Assembly: GCF_015999335.1 (NCBI RefSeq)
Contig: NZ_JAEACP010000006.1
Location: 146,070-210,069 of the forward strand
Direction of reading: 5' to 3'
DNA length: 64,000 nucleotides
Source: Tabrizicola soli
GTDB taxonomy: Bacteria > Pseudomonadota > Alphaproteobacteria > Rhodobacterales > Rhodobacteraceae
Shown: positions 1 through 8,896 of the stretch, one piece after another
Layout of the letters: each line of letters opens with the position of its first letter
How positions within the stretch are numbered: position 1 is the stretch's first letter
Translations under genes and position numbers: made by a program
The notes under the pieces: generated by a model
The model's database searches: none
What the model saw: only the letters and a program-made list of their open reading frames with translations
Told to the model about the DNA's origin: nothing

Positions 1-2
1 AG

Positions 3-1244
3 GCCAAGGCCGACCATCCCTGGCACCAGTATATCCCCGGCATCACCTACGAGTATTACACCTCGATGGCGATGCCCGAGCTGATCAAGTCGATCGAGAA
101 GATCGACGACTACACGGTGAAGTTCACCCTGAACCAGCCCGAGGCGCCGTTCCTGGCCAACATCGCCATGCCCTTCGCCTCGATCGTGTCGCAGGAATAT
201 GCCGATGCGCTGATGGCCGCCGGCACGCCCGAGGACATGAACAACCTGCCGATCGGCACCGGCCCGTTCAAGTTCGTGGCCTATCAGAAGGACGCGGTGA
301 TCCGCTTCCAGAAGAACCCCGACTACTGGGGCACCCCGGCCATCGTCGATGACCTGGTCTTCGCGATCACCCCGGATGCCGCCGTGCGCCTGCAGAAGCT
401 GAAGGCCGGCGAATGCCACCTGATGCCCTATCCGGCCCCGGCCGACATCGAGGCGATCAAGGCCGACCCGACCCTGAAGCTGGACGAGCAGGCCGGCCTG
501 AACGTCGGCTACCTGGCCTACAACACCACCATGGCGCCCTTCGACAATCCGGCGGTCCGCAAGGCGCTGAACATGGCGATCAACAAGCAGGCCATCGTGG
601 ATGCGGTGTTCCAGGGCGCGGCGGTGCCGGCCAAGAACCCGATCCCGCCGACCATGTGGTCCTACAACGACTCGATCCAGGACGACCCCTACGATCCGGA
701 AGCCGCCAAGAAGATGCTGGAAGAGGCGGGCGTCAAGGATCTGTCGATGAAGATCTGGGCGATGCCGGTGCAGCGTCCCTACATGCCGAACGCCCGCCGC
801 ACGGCGGAACTGATGCAGGAAGACCTGTCCAAGATCGGCGTCTCGGTCGAGATCGTCAGCTACGAATGGGGCGAATACCTGGCCAAGTCGATGGAAGCGG
901 GCCGCGACGGCGCGGTGATCCTGGGCTGGACCGGCGACAACGGCGACCCGGACAACTTCCTGTCGGTGCTGCTGTCCTGCGATTCGGCCGGCGAAGGTGG
1001 CGCGAACCGTGCCTTCTGGTGCAACGAGGACTTCTCGAAGCTTCTGAAGGATGCCAAGGTCACCGCCGACCCGGCCGAGCGCACCGCGCTTTACGAACAG
1101 GCACAGGTGATCTTCAAGGAGCAGGCGCCCTGGTTCACCATCGCGCACTCGACCCAGTATGTGCCGATGTCGGCCAAGGTGTCGGGCTTCGTGATGAGCC
1201 CGCTGGGCGACTTCACCTTCGAGACGGTGGACATCGCCGAGTGA
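3..1244 (+). CDS. Peptide/oligopeptide ABC transporter substrate-binding protein, 5' end missing
   Basis: Periplasmic solute-binding protein of family 5 (DppA/OppA type) that delivers peptides or similar solutes to the membrane components encoded downstream. The reading frame is open from base 3 and codes for 413 visible residues, ending at TGA 1242-1244; the signal peptide and first part of the protein lie outside the window. The visible part has the family's 'IGTGPFKF' turn followed by the 'NPDYWG' element, and the C-terminal lobe with paired 'AVRKALNMAIN' and 'AQVIFKEQAPW' segments. It is followed after 70 bases by the two permeases and two ATPases of the same operon. The family is clear; the ligand cannot be told from the sequence. 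Confidence 0.9.
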   Translation, partial: AKADHPWHQYIPGITYEYYTSMAMPELIKSIEKIDDYTVKFTLNQPEAPFLANIAMPFASIVSQEYADALMAAGTPEDMNNLPIGTGPFKFVAYQKDAVIRFQKNPDYWGTPAIVDDLVFAITPDAAVRLQKLKAGECHLMPYPAPADIEAIKADPTLKLDEQAGLNVGYLAYNTTMAPFDNPAVRKALNMAINKQAIVDAVFQGAAVPAKNPIPPTMWSYNDSIQDDPYDPEAAKKMLEEAGVKDLSMKIWAMPVQRPYMPNARRTAELMQEDLSKIGVSVEIVSYEWGEYLAKSMEAGRDGAVILGWTGDNGDPDNFLSVLLSCDSAGEGGANRAFWCNEDFSKLLKDAKVTADPAERTALYEQAQVIFKEQAPWFTIAHSTQYVPMSAKVSGFVMSPLGDFTFETVDIAE

Positions 1245-1314
1245 TCGGCCCATCCAGTTGAAACCTGACGCGCGGGGGCCTCTGTCCCCGCGCGTTCTGC
1301 AAGGGCAAGGGCCT

Positions 1315-2322
1315 ATGCTCCGCTTCATCCTTTCAAAGCTTCTGTATCTGGTCCCGACCTTCCTGGGGATCACGATCATCGCCTTCAGCTTCGTGCGCAT
1401 CCTGCCGGGCGATCCCGTCCTGCTGATGGCGGGCGAGCGGGGCGTGACCCCCGAACGCCATGCCGAGCTTTCGGCGCAGCTGGGCTATGACAAGCCCCTG
1501 GTGCTGCAGTATTTCGACTTTCTCGGCCGGTTGTTGCAGGGCGATTTCGGCAACTCGCTGGTGACGAAGAAGCCGGTGCTGACCGAATTCCTCAGCCTGT
1601 TCCCGGCCACGGTCGAGCTGGGGCTTTGCGCCATCCTGATCGCCACGCTGATCGGCGTGCCGGTGGGCGTGCTGGCCGCCATCCGCCGCGGCAGCTGGTT
1701 CGACCAGGTCTCGATGACGGCGGCGCTGGTCGGCTTCTCGATGCCGATCTTCTGGTGGGGCCTTCTGCTGATCATCTTCTTCTCGGGGATGCTGGGCTGG
1801 ACGCCGGTCTCGGGCCGCATCAGCCTGCTGTATTTCTTCCCCAACGTGACCGGCTTCATGCTGATCGACAGCCTCCTGTCCGGGCAGGAGGGGGCCTTCG
1901 CCTCGGCGCTCAGCCACCTGATCCTGCCCTCGGTCGTGCTGGCCACCATTCCGCTGGCGGTCATCGCGCGCCAGACCCGCTCGGCCATGCTGGAGGTGAT
2001 GGGCGAGGATTACGTCCGCACCGCCCGCGCCAAGGGCATGCCGCCCTACCGCGTGATCGGCATCCATGCCCTGCGCAACGCCATGATCCCGGTGATCACC
2101 ACGATCGGCCTGCAGATCGGCGTGCTGATGGCCGGGGCGATCCTGACCGAGACGATCTTTTCCTGGCCCGGCATCGGCAAATGGATGATCGATTCCATCG
2201 CGCGCCGGGATTACCCGGTGGTGCAATCGGGCCTCCTGCTGATTGCCGCGCTGGTGATGATCGTGAACCTGCTGGTCGATCTGACCTATGGCCTCATCAA
2301 CCCGAGGATCCGCGTCAAATGA
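1315..2322 (+). CDS. dppB: Peptide ABC transporter permease, DppB type
   Basis: Inner-membrane permease of a peptide-type ABC importer, 335 residues. The N-terminal membrane segment with 'ILPGDPV' right after it is typical of DppB/OppB. The cytoplasmic coupling (EAA-like) loop is 'YVRTARAKGMPPYRVIGIHALRN' trimmed to its core 'ARAKGMPPYRVIG' near residues 230-245. The start at 1315 was chosen because the hydrophobic segment begins at once there; an upstream in-frame codon at 1258 would add 19 residues without family similarity. The stop TGA overlaps the ATG of the next gene, so the two are translationally coupled. The family is certain; dipeptide specificity is only presumed from the family. 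Confidence 0.9.
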   Translation: MLRFILSKLLYLVPTFLGITIIAFSFVRILPGDPVLLMAGERGVTPERHAELSAQLGYDKPLVLQYFDFLGRLLQGDFGNSLVTKKPVLTEFLSLFPATVELGLCAILIATLIGVPVGVLAAIRRGSWFDQVSMTAALVGFSMPIFWWGLLLIIFFSGMLGWTPVSGRISLLYFFPNVTGFMLIDSLLSGQEGAFASALSHLILPSVVLATIPLAVIARQTRSAMLEVMGEDYVRTARAKGMPPYRVIGIHALRNAMIPVITTIGLQIGVLMAGAILTETIFSWPGIGKWMIDSIARRDYPVVQSGLLLIAALVMIVNLLVDLTYGLINPRIRVK

Positions 2323-3236
2323 CCGATATCCCCCCCACCGCCGCGCCGGTCAGACTGTCGGACGCTGCAATCCGCCGCCGGATGATCGCCGAGTTCTGGT
2401 TCTACTTCAGCCAGAACCGCGGCGCCGTGATCGGCCTCGTCGTCTTCCTTCTCCTGGTGGCCGTCGCGGTCTTCGCCTCGCTGCTGGCGCCGCATGACCC
2501 GACTGTGCAGAACCGGGCGGCCCTCCTGGTCCCGCCGGTCTGGCAGGAGGGCGGCAGCGCCTCCTACCTCCTCGGCACCGATGCGGTGGGCCGCGACATC
2601 CTTTCGCGCCTGATCTTCGGCGCGCAGTATTCGCTGTTCATCGGCGTCGTCGTCGTGTCGATCGCGCTGGTCGGAGGCATCGTCATCGGCCTGCTGGCCG
2701 GCTTCTTCGGCGGCTGGGTCGACAGCGTCATCATGCGGGTGATGGACGTGATCCTGGCCTTCCCGTCGCTCTTGCTGGCGCTGGTGCTGGTCGCGGTCCT
2801 GGGGCCCGGCCTGACCAATGCGATGATCGCCATCGCCATCGTCTACCAGCCGCATTTCGCCCGCCTGACCCGGGCCGCCGTCATGTCCGAGATGCAGCGC
2901 GAATATGTCACCGCCGCCCGCGTGGCGGGGGCCGGCAACCTGCGGCTGATGTTCAAGACGATCCTGCCGAACTGCCTGGCGCCCCTGATCGTGCAGGCCA
3001 CGCTCTCCTTCTCCTCGGCCGTGCTCGATTCCGCCGCGCTGGGCTTTCTTGGCATGGGGGCGCAGCCGCCCGCGCCGGAATGGGGCACCATGCTGGCCGA
3101 GGCGCGCGAGTTCATCCTGCGCGCCTGGTGGGTCGTCACCTTCCCCGGCCTTGCCATCCTGATCTCGGTGCTGGCGATCAACCTGATGGGCGACGGGTTG
3201 CGCGATGCGCTCGACCCCAAGCTGAAGCGGAGCTGA
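2319..3236 (+). CDS. dppC: Peptide ABC transporter permease, DppC type
   Basis: Second inner-membrane permease of the Dpp-type importer, 305 residues. It has the DppC/OppC N-terminal region (a hydrophobic segment after 'FWFYFSQNRGAVIGL'), the 'LLGTDAVGRDILSRLIFG' motif (residues about 85-103) diagnostic of this permease group, and an EAA coupling loop ('EYVTAARVAGAGN') near residue 195. The start is fixed by the ATGA overlap with dppB. It forms a heterodimer with DppB in this family. Only four bases separate its stop from the ATPase gene downstream. Confidence 0.92.
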   Translation: MTDIPPTAAPVRLSDAAIRRRMIAEFWFYFSQNRGAVIGLVVFLLLVAVAVFASLLAPHDPTVQNRAALLVPPVWQEGGSASYLLGTDAVGRDILSRLIFGAQYSLFIGVVVVSIALVGGIVIGLLAGFFGGWVDSVIMRVMDVILAFPSLLLALVLVAVLGPGLTNAMIAIAIVYQPHFARLTRAAVMSEMQREYVTAARVAGAGNLRLMFKTILPNCLAPLIVQATLSFSSAVLDSAALGFLGMGAQPPAPEWGTMLAEAREFILRAWWVVTFPGLAILISVLAINLMGDGLRDALDPKLKRS

Positions 3237-3240
3237 CATC

Positions 3241-4077
3241 ATGGCGCTTCTGAACATCCGCAACCTCACGGTGAAATTCGCCACGGCCACCGGCAGCTTC
3301 ACAGCCGTCGACGGGATCGACGTGCATGTCGACCGGGGCGAGGTGCTGGCCATCGTCGGCGAAAGCGGCTCGGGCAAGTCGGTGTCGATGCTGGCGGTCA
3401 TGGGACTTCTGCCCGACACCGCCACGATCACGGCGGACGAGATGACCTATGATGGGCGCGACATCTCGAAACTGTCCAAGGCCGAACGCCGGCGGCTGAT
3501 CGGCCGCGAGATCACCATGATCTTCCAGGAACCCATCGCCTCGTTGAACCCGTCGTTCACCGTCGGTTTCCAGATCGAGGAGGTGCTGCGGCTGAACCTG
3601 GGCCTGGGGCGGAAGGAAGCACATGCCCGCGCGCTGGAACTGTTCCGCGCCGTCGGCATTCCCGAGCCCGAGGTCAAGATCAGGGCCTATCCGCACCAGC
3701 TCTCGGGCGGCCAGTGCCAGCGCGTGATGATCGCCATCGCCATCGCCTCGAATCCTCGGCTGCTGATTGCGGACGAGCCGACCACGGCGCTGGACGTGAC
3801 GATCCAGAAGCAGATCCTCGATCTGTTGATGAAGCTGCAGGAAGACTACGGCATGGCCCTGATCCTGATCACGCATGACATGGGCGTGGTGGCCGAAACC
3901 GCCGACCGGGTGGTGGTGCAGTACAAGGGCAAGAAGATGGAGGAAGCCGAGGTGCTCAACCTCTTCGAGGCCCCGCAGCATCCCTATACCCGCGCGCTGC
4001 TCTCGGCCCTGCCGGAACATGCCACGGGCGACCGGCTGCCCACCGTTTCAGATTTCTTCCAGCAGGCAGGCGCATGA
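3241..4077 (+). CDS. dppD: Peptide ABC transporter ATPase, DppD type
   Basis: Cytoplasmic nucleotide-binding subunit, 278 residues. Walker A 'GESGSGKS' at 40-47, signature 'LSGGQ' at 154-158, Walker B 'LLIADE' at 174-179 and the switch histidine H212 are all present, so it should hydrolyse ATP. It is about 45 residues shorter than a typical DppD: it stops soon after the '[13 protein letters not shown]' element and lacks the usual C-terminal extension with its cysteine cluster. The end overlaps the start of the next ATPase gene (ATGATG at 4074). Confidence 0.92.
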   Translation: MALLNIRNLTVKFATATGSFTAVDGIDVHVDRGEVLAIVGESGSGKSVSMLAVMGLLPDTATITADEMTYDGRDISKLSKAERRRLIGREITMIFQEPIASLNPSFTVGFQIEEVLRLNLGLGRKEAHARALELFRAVGIPEPEVKIRAYPHQLSGGQCQRVMIAIAIASNPRLLIADEPTTALDVTIQKQILDLLMKLQEDYGMALILITHDMGVVAETADRVVVQYKGKKMEEAEVLNLFEAPQHPYTRALLSALPEHATGDRLPTVSDFFQQAGA

Positions 4078-4931
4078 TGGGACAGGACATTCCGGTCGTC
4101 GAAGGCCGGGCAATCGTGCGCGACTACCATGTACCGGGCAGCATTTTCGCCCGGGGCAGGGACGTGCGGGCCCTGAAGGGCATCGACTTCAGGGTCGACA
4201 AGGGCAAGACGCTGGCCATTGTCGGCGAAAGCGGTTCGGGCAAGTCGACGCTGGCGCGGATCATCGCGCTGATCGACGCGCCGACCGGGGGCGAGCTGCG
4301 CATCGCGGGCGAGGCGGTCGATATCCATCGCCGCCGTCCCGGCCCGGCGCTGCGCTCCAAGGTGCAGATGGTGTTCCAGAACCCCTATGGCAGCCTGAAC
4401 CCGCGCCAGAAGGTCGGCGACGTGCTGATGGAACCCCTGGTCATCAACACCTCCATTCCGGCCACGGAACGGCGCGACCGGGCCGAGGCGATGCTGAAGA
4501 AGGTCGGCCTGCAGCCCGAGCATTTCAACCGTTATCCGCACATGTTCTCGGGCGGGCAGCGGCAGCGCATCGCGATCGCGCGGGCGTTGATGCTGAACCC
4601 GTCGCTGCTGGTGCTGGACGAGCCCGTCTCGGCGCTGGACCTTTCGGTCCAGGCGCAGGTGCTGAACCTGCTGGCCGACCTGCAGGACGAGTTCGAGCTG
4701 ACCTATGTCTTCGTCAGCCATGACCTCTCGGTCGTGCGCTATATTGCGGACGACGTCATGGTGATCTCGAAGGGCGAGGCGGTGGAACAGGGCAGCCGCG
4801 AGGCGCTCTTCGCAAATCCGCAGCATCCCTATACGCAGTCGCTGTTCGCCGCGACCCCGGTCACGGATGTCGAGGCGATCCGAACCCGCGTCGCCCGCCG
4901 CAAGGCCGCCCGCGCCGCCGTCGCCGGCTGA
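4074..4931 (+). CDS. dppF: Peptide ABC transporter ATPase, DppF type
   Basis: Second nucleotide-binding subunit, 285 residues, pairing with the upstream DppD-like protein. Walker A 'GESGSGKS' 51-58, the Q-loop region 'VFQNPYGSLNPR' around 100-111 (the 'PYGSLNP' form typical of DppF/OppF), signature 'FSGGQ' 158-162 and Walker B 'LLVLDE' 178-183. Two adjacent ATG codons (4074 and 4077) are possible starts; the difference is one residue. Last gene of the operon, followed by a hairpin. Like DppD it lacks a long C-terminal tail. Confidence 0.92.
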   Translation: MMGQDIPVVEGRAIVRDYHVPGSIFARGRDVRALKGIDFRVDKGKTLAIVGESGSGKSTLARIIALIDAPTGGELRIAGEAVDIHRRRPGPALRSKVQMVFQNPYGSLNPRQKVGDVLMEPLVINTSIPATERRDRAEAMLKKVGLQPEHFNRYPHMFSGGQRQRIAIARALMLNPSLLVLDEPVSALDLSVQAQVLNLLADLQDEFELTYVFVSHDLSVVRYIADDVMVISKGEAVEQGSREALFANPQHPYTQSLFAATPVTDVEAIRTRVARRKAARAAVAG

Positions 4932-4958
4932 AGACCGCCGCGCCACCGTAAACGGGAA

Positions 4959-4988
4959 GCATGCCCCGCGGAGGTTTCCGGGGCATGC
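4959..4988. terminator. Hairpin between convergent dppF and thiolase genes
   Basis: A perfect 10-bp inverted repeat (arms 4959-4968 and 4979-4988, loop 10 bases) lies between the end of dppF (+) and the end of the thiolase gene (-). Only a weak T run follows, so it may be a bidirectional terminator or an mRNA-end stabiliser. Seen directly; the function is inferred. Confidence 0.5.
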
Positions 4989-5096
4989 ATCCTTTCGACC
5001 CGGCGTCACGCCGGCGCAAGCACGGGGGGCGATGGGTCTGCCACGGGCCGCGGCCCGCGCGGCGACAAAGCTGCGGGCGGCGTCCCGGAGTCCATG

Positions 5097-6275
5097 TCAG
5101 CCCCGCTCGACGGCGATGGACAGCGCCTCGCCGCCGCCGATGCAGATCGAGGCGATCCCGCGCTCCAGGCCCCGCTCTTCCAGCGCGTGGAGCAGCGTCA
5201 CCACGATCCGCGCGCCCGAAGCCCCGATCGGATGGCCAAGCGCGCAGGCGCCGCCGTTCACGTTCACCCGCTCCTCGGGCAAGGAAAGCTCACGCACAAA
5301 GGCCAGCGCGACGACGGCGAAGGCCTCGTTCACCTCCCACAGATCAACATCGTCCACCTGCCAGCCCAGCCGGTCCATCAGCTTGCGCGTGGCCGCAACC
5401 GGCGCGGTGCTGAACCATGCCGGTTCCTGCGCATGGGACGCCGCGCCGACGATCCAGCCGCGCGGGCCGAATCCTCCCGACCGCAGGATCTCGCCCGAGG
5501 CCAGCACCAGCGCAGCCGCCCCATCGGAGATCGAGGAGGAACTGGCGGCCGTCACCGTTCCATCCGCACGGAAGGCGGGTTTCAGCAGCGCGATCCGGTC
5601 GGGCCGGACAAGTCCGGGCTGTTCGTCTTCCGTGACGATGACCGTCCCCTTGCGCCCCGCCACCGTCACCGGCGCGATCTCGCGCGCAAAGGCCCCCCGG
5701 GCCTGCGCCGCCCGCGCTCGTTCCAGCGAGCGGATGGCCCAACCGTCCTGCTCGGCGCGGGTGAAGCCGAAGGTCGCGGCGCACAGCTCGGCGAACTGGC
5801 CCATCAGGGCGCCTGTGTCATAGGCGTCCTCCAGCCCGTCGACGAACATGTGATCGACCAGCCGCCCATGCCCCAGCCGCTGCCCACGGCGTGAGGCGGG
5901 GATCAGATGCGGCGCATTGGTCATGCTCTCCATGCCGCCGGCCAGCATGACCTGGGCCTCCCCGGACCGGATGCGCAGCGCCGCGTCTAGGATCGCCTGC
6001 ATGCCCGACCCGCAGACCTTGTTGATGGTCGTGCAGGGGATGGCCCGCGGCAGATCGGCCATGAGCACCGCCTGCCGCGCCGGGGCCTGGCCCACGCCCG
6101 CCGCCAGCACCAGACCGATCCGCGCCTCCTCGATCCGCTCGGGCGAAAACCCTGAATCCGCGACCGCGGCCCGCACCGCGACCGCCGCGAGCCGGGGGGC
6201 GGAAAGATCGCCGAGCGCGCCCTGGAACGCCCCGATGGGCGTGCGCCGCGCCGATATGATGGCGACAGGTTGCAT
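5097..6275 (-). CDS. Acetyl-CoA C-acyltransferase (thiolase)
   Basis: Thiolase of 392 residues, the usual length of acetoacetyl-CoA thiolase (PhaA/AtoB type), which joins or splits acyl-CoAs by thiol exchange. The nucleophile C88 sits in 'NKVCGSGM', H348 in 'ALGHPIGASG' and the second cysteine C378 in 'CIGGG', so the active-site set is complete. It stands alone between the dpp operon and the GntR block, transcribed on the minus strand, with no phaB or other fatty-acid gene beside it. Biosynthetic versus degradative direction cannot be decided. The start is the only ATG upstream of the conserved 'AIISARRTPIG' beginning. Confidence 0.92.
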   Translation of the reverse strand: MQPVAIISARRTPIGAFQGALGDLSAPRLAAVAVRAAVADSGFSPERIEEARIGLVLAAGVGQAPARQAVLMADLPRAIPCTTINKVCGSGMQAILDAALRIRSGEAQVMLAGGMESMTNAPHLIPASRRGQRLGHGRLVDHMFVDGLEDAYDTGALMGQFAELCAATFGFTRAEQDGWAIRSLERARAAQARGAFAREIAPVTVAGRKGTVIVTEDEQPGLVRPDRIALLKPAFRADGTVTAASSSSISDGAAALVLASGEILRSGGFGPRGWIVGAASHAQEPAWFSTAPVAATRKLMDRLGWQVDDVDLWEVNEAFAVVALAFVRELSLPEERVNVNGGACALGHPIGASGARIVVTLLHALEERGLERGIASICIGGGEALSIAVERG

Positions 6276-6473
6276 GAACGACCCTCCCTCCCGCGCACCT
6301 CCGGCGACGCGCCCGGTGCGAAGACCGGATCATAGCCGATTCCGGCCCGACCCCCTCGTTCAACTGTTGCCGTTTCCGGCCCTCTGCGCATGATCCAGCC
6401 AGGAATGCGCCACGGACCGAGATGGCCGCGCCGGCCCTGCAAACACCCTGTGGGGTCCTGGCTGCCCCGAATC

Positions 6474-7646
6474 CTAGAGTTCAAGGAATTCCCGCCAGCG
6501 GCGGGCGAGATAGTTGTGTTCGGGCATGACGGTACTCCAGGCGGTGATCCTTGCCACCCGGTTCAGGTAGTTGCCCCCTTCGCGCGTTTCTCCCCGGCGC
6601 ACCGCGATGGTGGAGGCCAGGCCCGGCAAGTCCTCGCTGGCGGGCTTGCCTTCATACCAATAATCCCATTCCGCCTGGCTCAGCGTCTCGCGCAGGGTGT
6701 CGACCACCGAAACATAATAGCCCTGGCGCGCCATGATCGCGCCCGGCGTGCCGTCCAGCCACCAGTTCAGATAGGCATAGGCGGCATCGCGCATCGCGCC
6801 TGTGACGTTGGCCGACAGGCACAGGCCACTGTGCCACCCGCGATAGCCTTCGCGGGGCGCGCCGTGGATGATGTCGCGACCCATGCCGCGCAGCGCGTAA
6901 TAGGCCGGCGACCAAAGCGAGCCGATGACCGCGTTCGCCCCGGCCATCAGGGCGACGGAATCCTCTGAAGTGCCCCAGAAACGGGTGAAATGCCCCCGCC
7001 GCTTGAGCGACAGCAGCACCTGGAACAGGGCGTCGATCTCCTCGATGGTCAGATTGCCGGGATCCCGCACGTCCACCAGCCCCGCCGCGCGGGCGGCCAG
7101 CGCCAGTTCCACCGCGCTGCCCGCGGGGTCGAGGCTGAGGGTGCAACGCCCGTGCCAGCGGTCATCCAGCAGCCAGGCCCAGCTCTCGGTCTCGTCGGGG
7201 GCGAGCTCGGAGAGAAGCTCGCGGGCGTAGCCGAAACTGTCGGCGTTGTAGGTGGTGGGAAGCATGCCGATGCGCGGCGGCGCGTGGTCGTCGGGGCGCT
7301 CGGCAAGGGTGCCGTCATGGCGGACGAAAAGCTGCGCGGACGGGGCGCCGACCTGCTTGGCTGCGGATCCGGGGATCTGCCCGGCAATGCGGACCTGGGG
7401 CCAGCGGCGGATGCGGGTGGTGTCGATGGCCTGGATCGCCCCGGCGGTCCAGAGCACGTCCAGCGAGTAGAACCATTGGTCATAGACGTCATAGCTCTCG
7501 GGCTTCAGGACCCCGCGACGCATGCAGGACGGGCCGTCGAGGATCTCGAACTCGATCGGGAAGGGCAGGTCCTGGCGTGCTGCGCGGCAGAGCTCGGCCG
7601 TCAGGGTGGAGCTGGTGCCGATGATGCGAAGGGGCGGGGGGCTCAT
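6474..7646 (-). CDS. Cytosolic homologue of a PotD-like substrate-binding protein (no export signal)
   Basis: About 390 residues, clearly homologous to the exported binding protein at 8897-10201. Shared segments include 'LWSP' versus 'MWSP', 'EGYRGW', 'ARQGYY' and 'YWYEGK'. Its homology to the mature part of that protein begins about 10 residues after the start, and no signal peptide or Tat motif precedes it, so it should stay in the cytoplasm. I use ATG 7646; a TTG at 7658 that overlaps the stop of the regulator gene is an alternative. Co-transcription with the GntR regulator suggests a ligand-sensing or buffering role rather than uptake. That role is inference; the homology and missing signal are seen. 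Confidence 0.75.
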   Translation of the reverse strand: MSPPPLRIIGTSSTLTAELCRAARQDLPFPIEFEILDGPSCMRRGVLKPESYDVYDQWFYSLDVLWTAGAIQAIDTTRIRRWPQVRIAGQIPGSAAKQVGAPSAQLFVRHDGTLAERPDDHAPPRIGMLPTTYNADSFGYARELLSELAPDETESWAWLLDDRWHGRCTLSLDPAGSAVELALAARAAGLVDVRDPGNLTIEEIDALFQVLLSLKRRGHFTRFWGTSEDSVALMAGANAVIGSLWSPAYYALRGMGRDIIHGAPREGYRGWHSGLCLSANVTGAMRDAAYAYLNWWLDGTPGAIMARQGYYVSVVDTLRETLSQAEWDYWYEGKPASEDLPGLASTIAVRRGETREGGNYLNRVARITAWSTVMPEHNYLARRWREFLEL

Positions 7647-7654
7647 GCGGGGGC

Positions 7655-8689
7655 TCAATGCACGGCGATCATGTAGGGCTGCGTCGCCGGGGGCGGCAGG
7701 ATCGACAGCACGCGAAGCCGCGCCAGCACCAGCGGCTCGGAGCGTTCGATCTGGGTGCGCAGCAGGATCTGCGCCGCCTCCAGCGCCTCGGCGCAGAGGA
7801 GGCGCACGATCTGGCCATAGGCGACCAGCGACGGCAGGTCGTCCCGCACCGGGAAATGCCGGCGGAACAGGCGCGGCACGATCAGCGCCACCTGGTTGCG
7901 GCGGATCGAGCCGAGCATCCTCGTATTGCGCAGCCCGGCGTACATCGTGCCGAACATGTCCTTCTCGATCGCGTCGATCTCGGCCGCGCCGCAGGCGGGA
8001 AAGCGCGCGACGGCCGCCTCGATGCGGCGCGCGAGGTCCTCGAGCCAGGACCGCTCCAGCAGGGGGGCCACATTGGCCAGGGCCTGCGGCTCCAGCACCC
8101 GGCGCATCTCAAGCGTGTCGCGCACCACGCGCGCGGTCATCTGCGCGGCGATCCAGTGCGACTTGCGGTCCTTCTCGATCAGGCGCACATCCATCAGCCG
8201 CCAGAGCACTTCGCGCGCCACCGTGCGGCTGACGGCGTGGTGGTCGCCCAGTTCCGCCTCCTGGATGCGGTAGGTTCCGAACGGCAGGAGGGCGGTGACC
8301 TCGCCCGAGACCCGGCTGAAGATGCGTTCCCAGGTGGCGCTGCGGCTGATGTCCTCGGTGGCCTCGGCCAGGATGTCGTGCAGTTCGCGCGCCGAGAGCG
8401 GCCGGGGAATGGCCTCGCCCACGACATAGCCCTGGCCGTCGGCCGGGCGCAGCAGCCCGCGCTCGGCCAGCATGGCCAGCGCCCGGCGCACCGGCGCCCG
8501 ACTGACGTTCAGGTGAATGGCAACGGCCGCCTCCTTCAGCACGGCGCCCGTCGGCATGGCGCCCGAGGCGATCTTCCGCTGCAGCAGGCCGAAAACGGAT
8601 TCGTACAGGAAGGCGGATGCCCCGATTCGGGGCGGATCCTCCAGCTCCGAGGCGAGTTCGTTGCGTTCTGGTATCCGTGTCTCGGCCAT
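7655..8689 (-). CDS. GntR-family regulator with two winged-helix regions and an FCD-like domain
   Basis: Transcription factor of 344 residues, longer than the usual 220-250 of the FadR/FCD group. Residues about 30-90 form a GntR winged helix ('HLNVSRAPVRRALAMLAERG'). Residues about 110-175 look like a second one ('HHAVSRTVAREVLWRLMDVR'), and the rest resembles an FCD ligand domain ('LEMRRVLEPQAL'). It is divergent from the PotD-like transporter operon and overlaps the signal-less binding protein downstream, so it is likely the ligand-responsive regulator of both. Two palindromes lie directly before its start codon. The GntR assignment is firm, the doubled DNA-binding region is my reading of the pattern. 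Confidence 0.8.
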   Translation of the reverse strand: MAETRIPERNELASELEDPPRIGASAFLYESVFGLLQRKIASGAMPTGAVLKEAAVAIHLNVSRAPVRRALAMLAERGLLRPADGQGYVVGEAIPRPLSARELHDILAEATEDISRSATWERIFSRVSGEVTALLPFGTYRIQEAELGDHHAVSRTVAREVLWRLMDVRLIEKDRKSHWIAAQMTARVVRDTLEMRRVLEPQALANVAPLLERSWLEDLARRIEAAVARFPACGAAEIDAIEKDMFGTMYAGLRNTRMLGSIRRNQVALIVPRLFRRHFPVRDDLPSLVAYGQIVRLLCAEALEAAQILLRTQIERSEPLVLARLRVLSILPPPATQPYMIAVH

Positions 8690-8691
8690 GC

Positions 8692-8725
8692 TGTATGTCT
8701 ATCGCATACAATAAGTTTGCGATAG
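8692..8725. promoter_or_regulatory. Overlapping palindromes, candidate operator of the GntR regulator
   Basis: Two interlocked inverted repeats start 3 bases upstream of the GntR start codon: TGTATG (8692-8697) with CATACA (8705-8710), and an 8-bp perfect pair CTATCGCA (8699-8706) with TGCGATAG (8718-8725). The first has the TGTATG/CATACA look of FadR/FCD-type GntR sites. The divergent region 8690-8896 is the only place where the regulator could control both its own gene and the transporter operon. Repeats are seen; binding is inferred. Confidence 0.55.
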
Positions 8726-8896
8726 CGACCCCGAGCGCATTTTTTCCGGGTCTATCCCGGACAAAGCCAGAAATATTTGTGCATTGCATCCGAAGGACGT
8801 TCCGGCTTAGGCTTTCCGGGTAGATTCCGTTGAAGAAGCCGCACCTGACTGCGGCCAGAGCAGACCTAGTCCTCGACGTTCAACAGGGAGACCGAA

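Noticed and set aside
1626..2318. Long upstream extension of the dppC frame over dppB
   Set aside because: The extension overlaps the clear dppB coding sequence and has no similarity; the ATGA-coupled start at 2319 gives a normal DppC.
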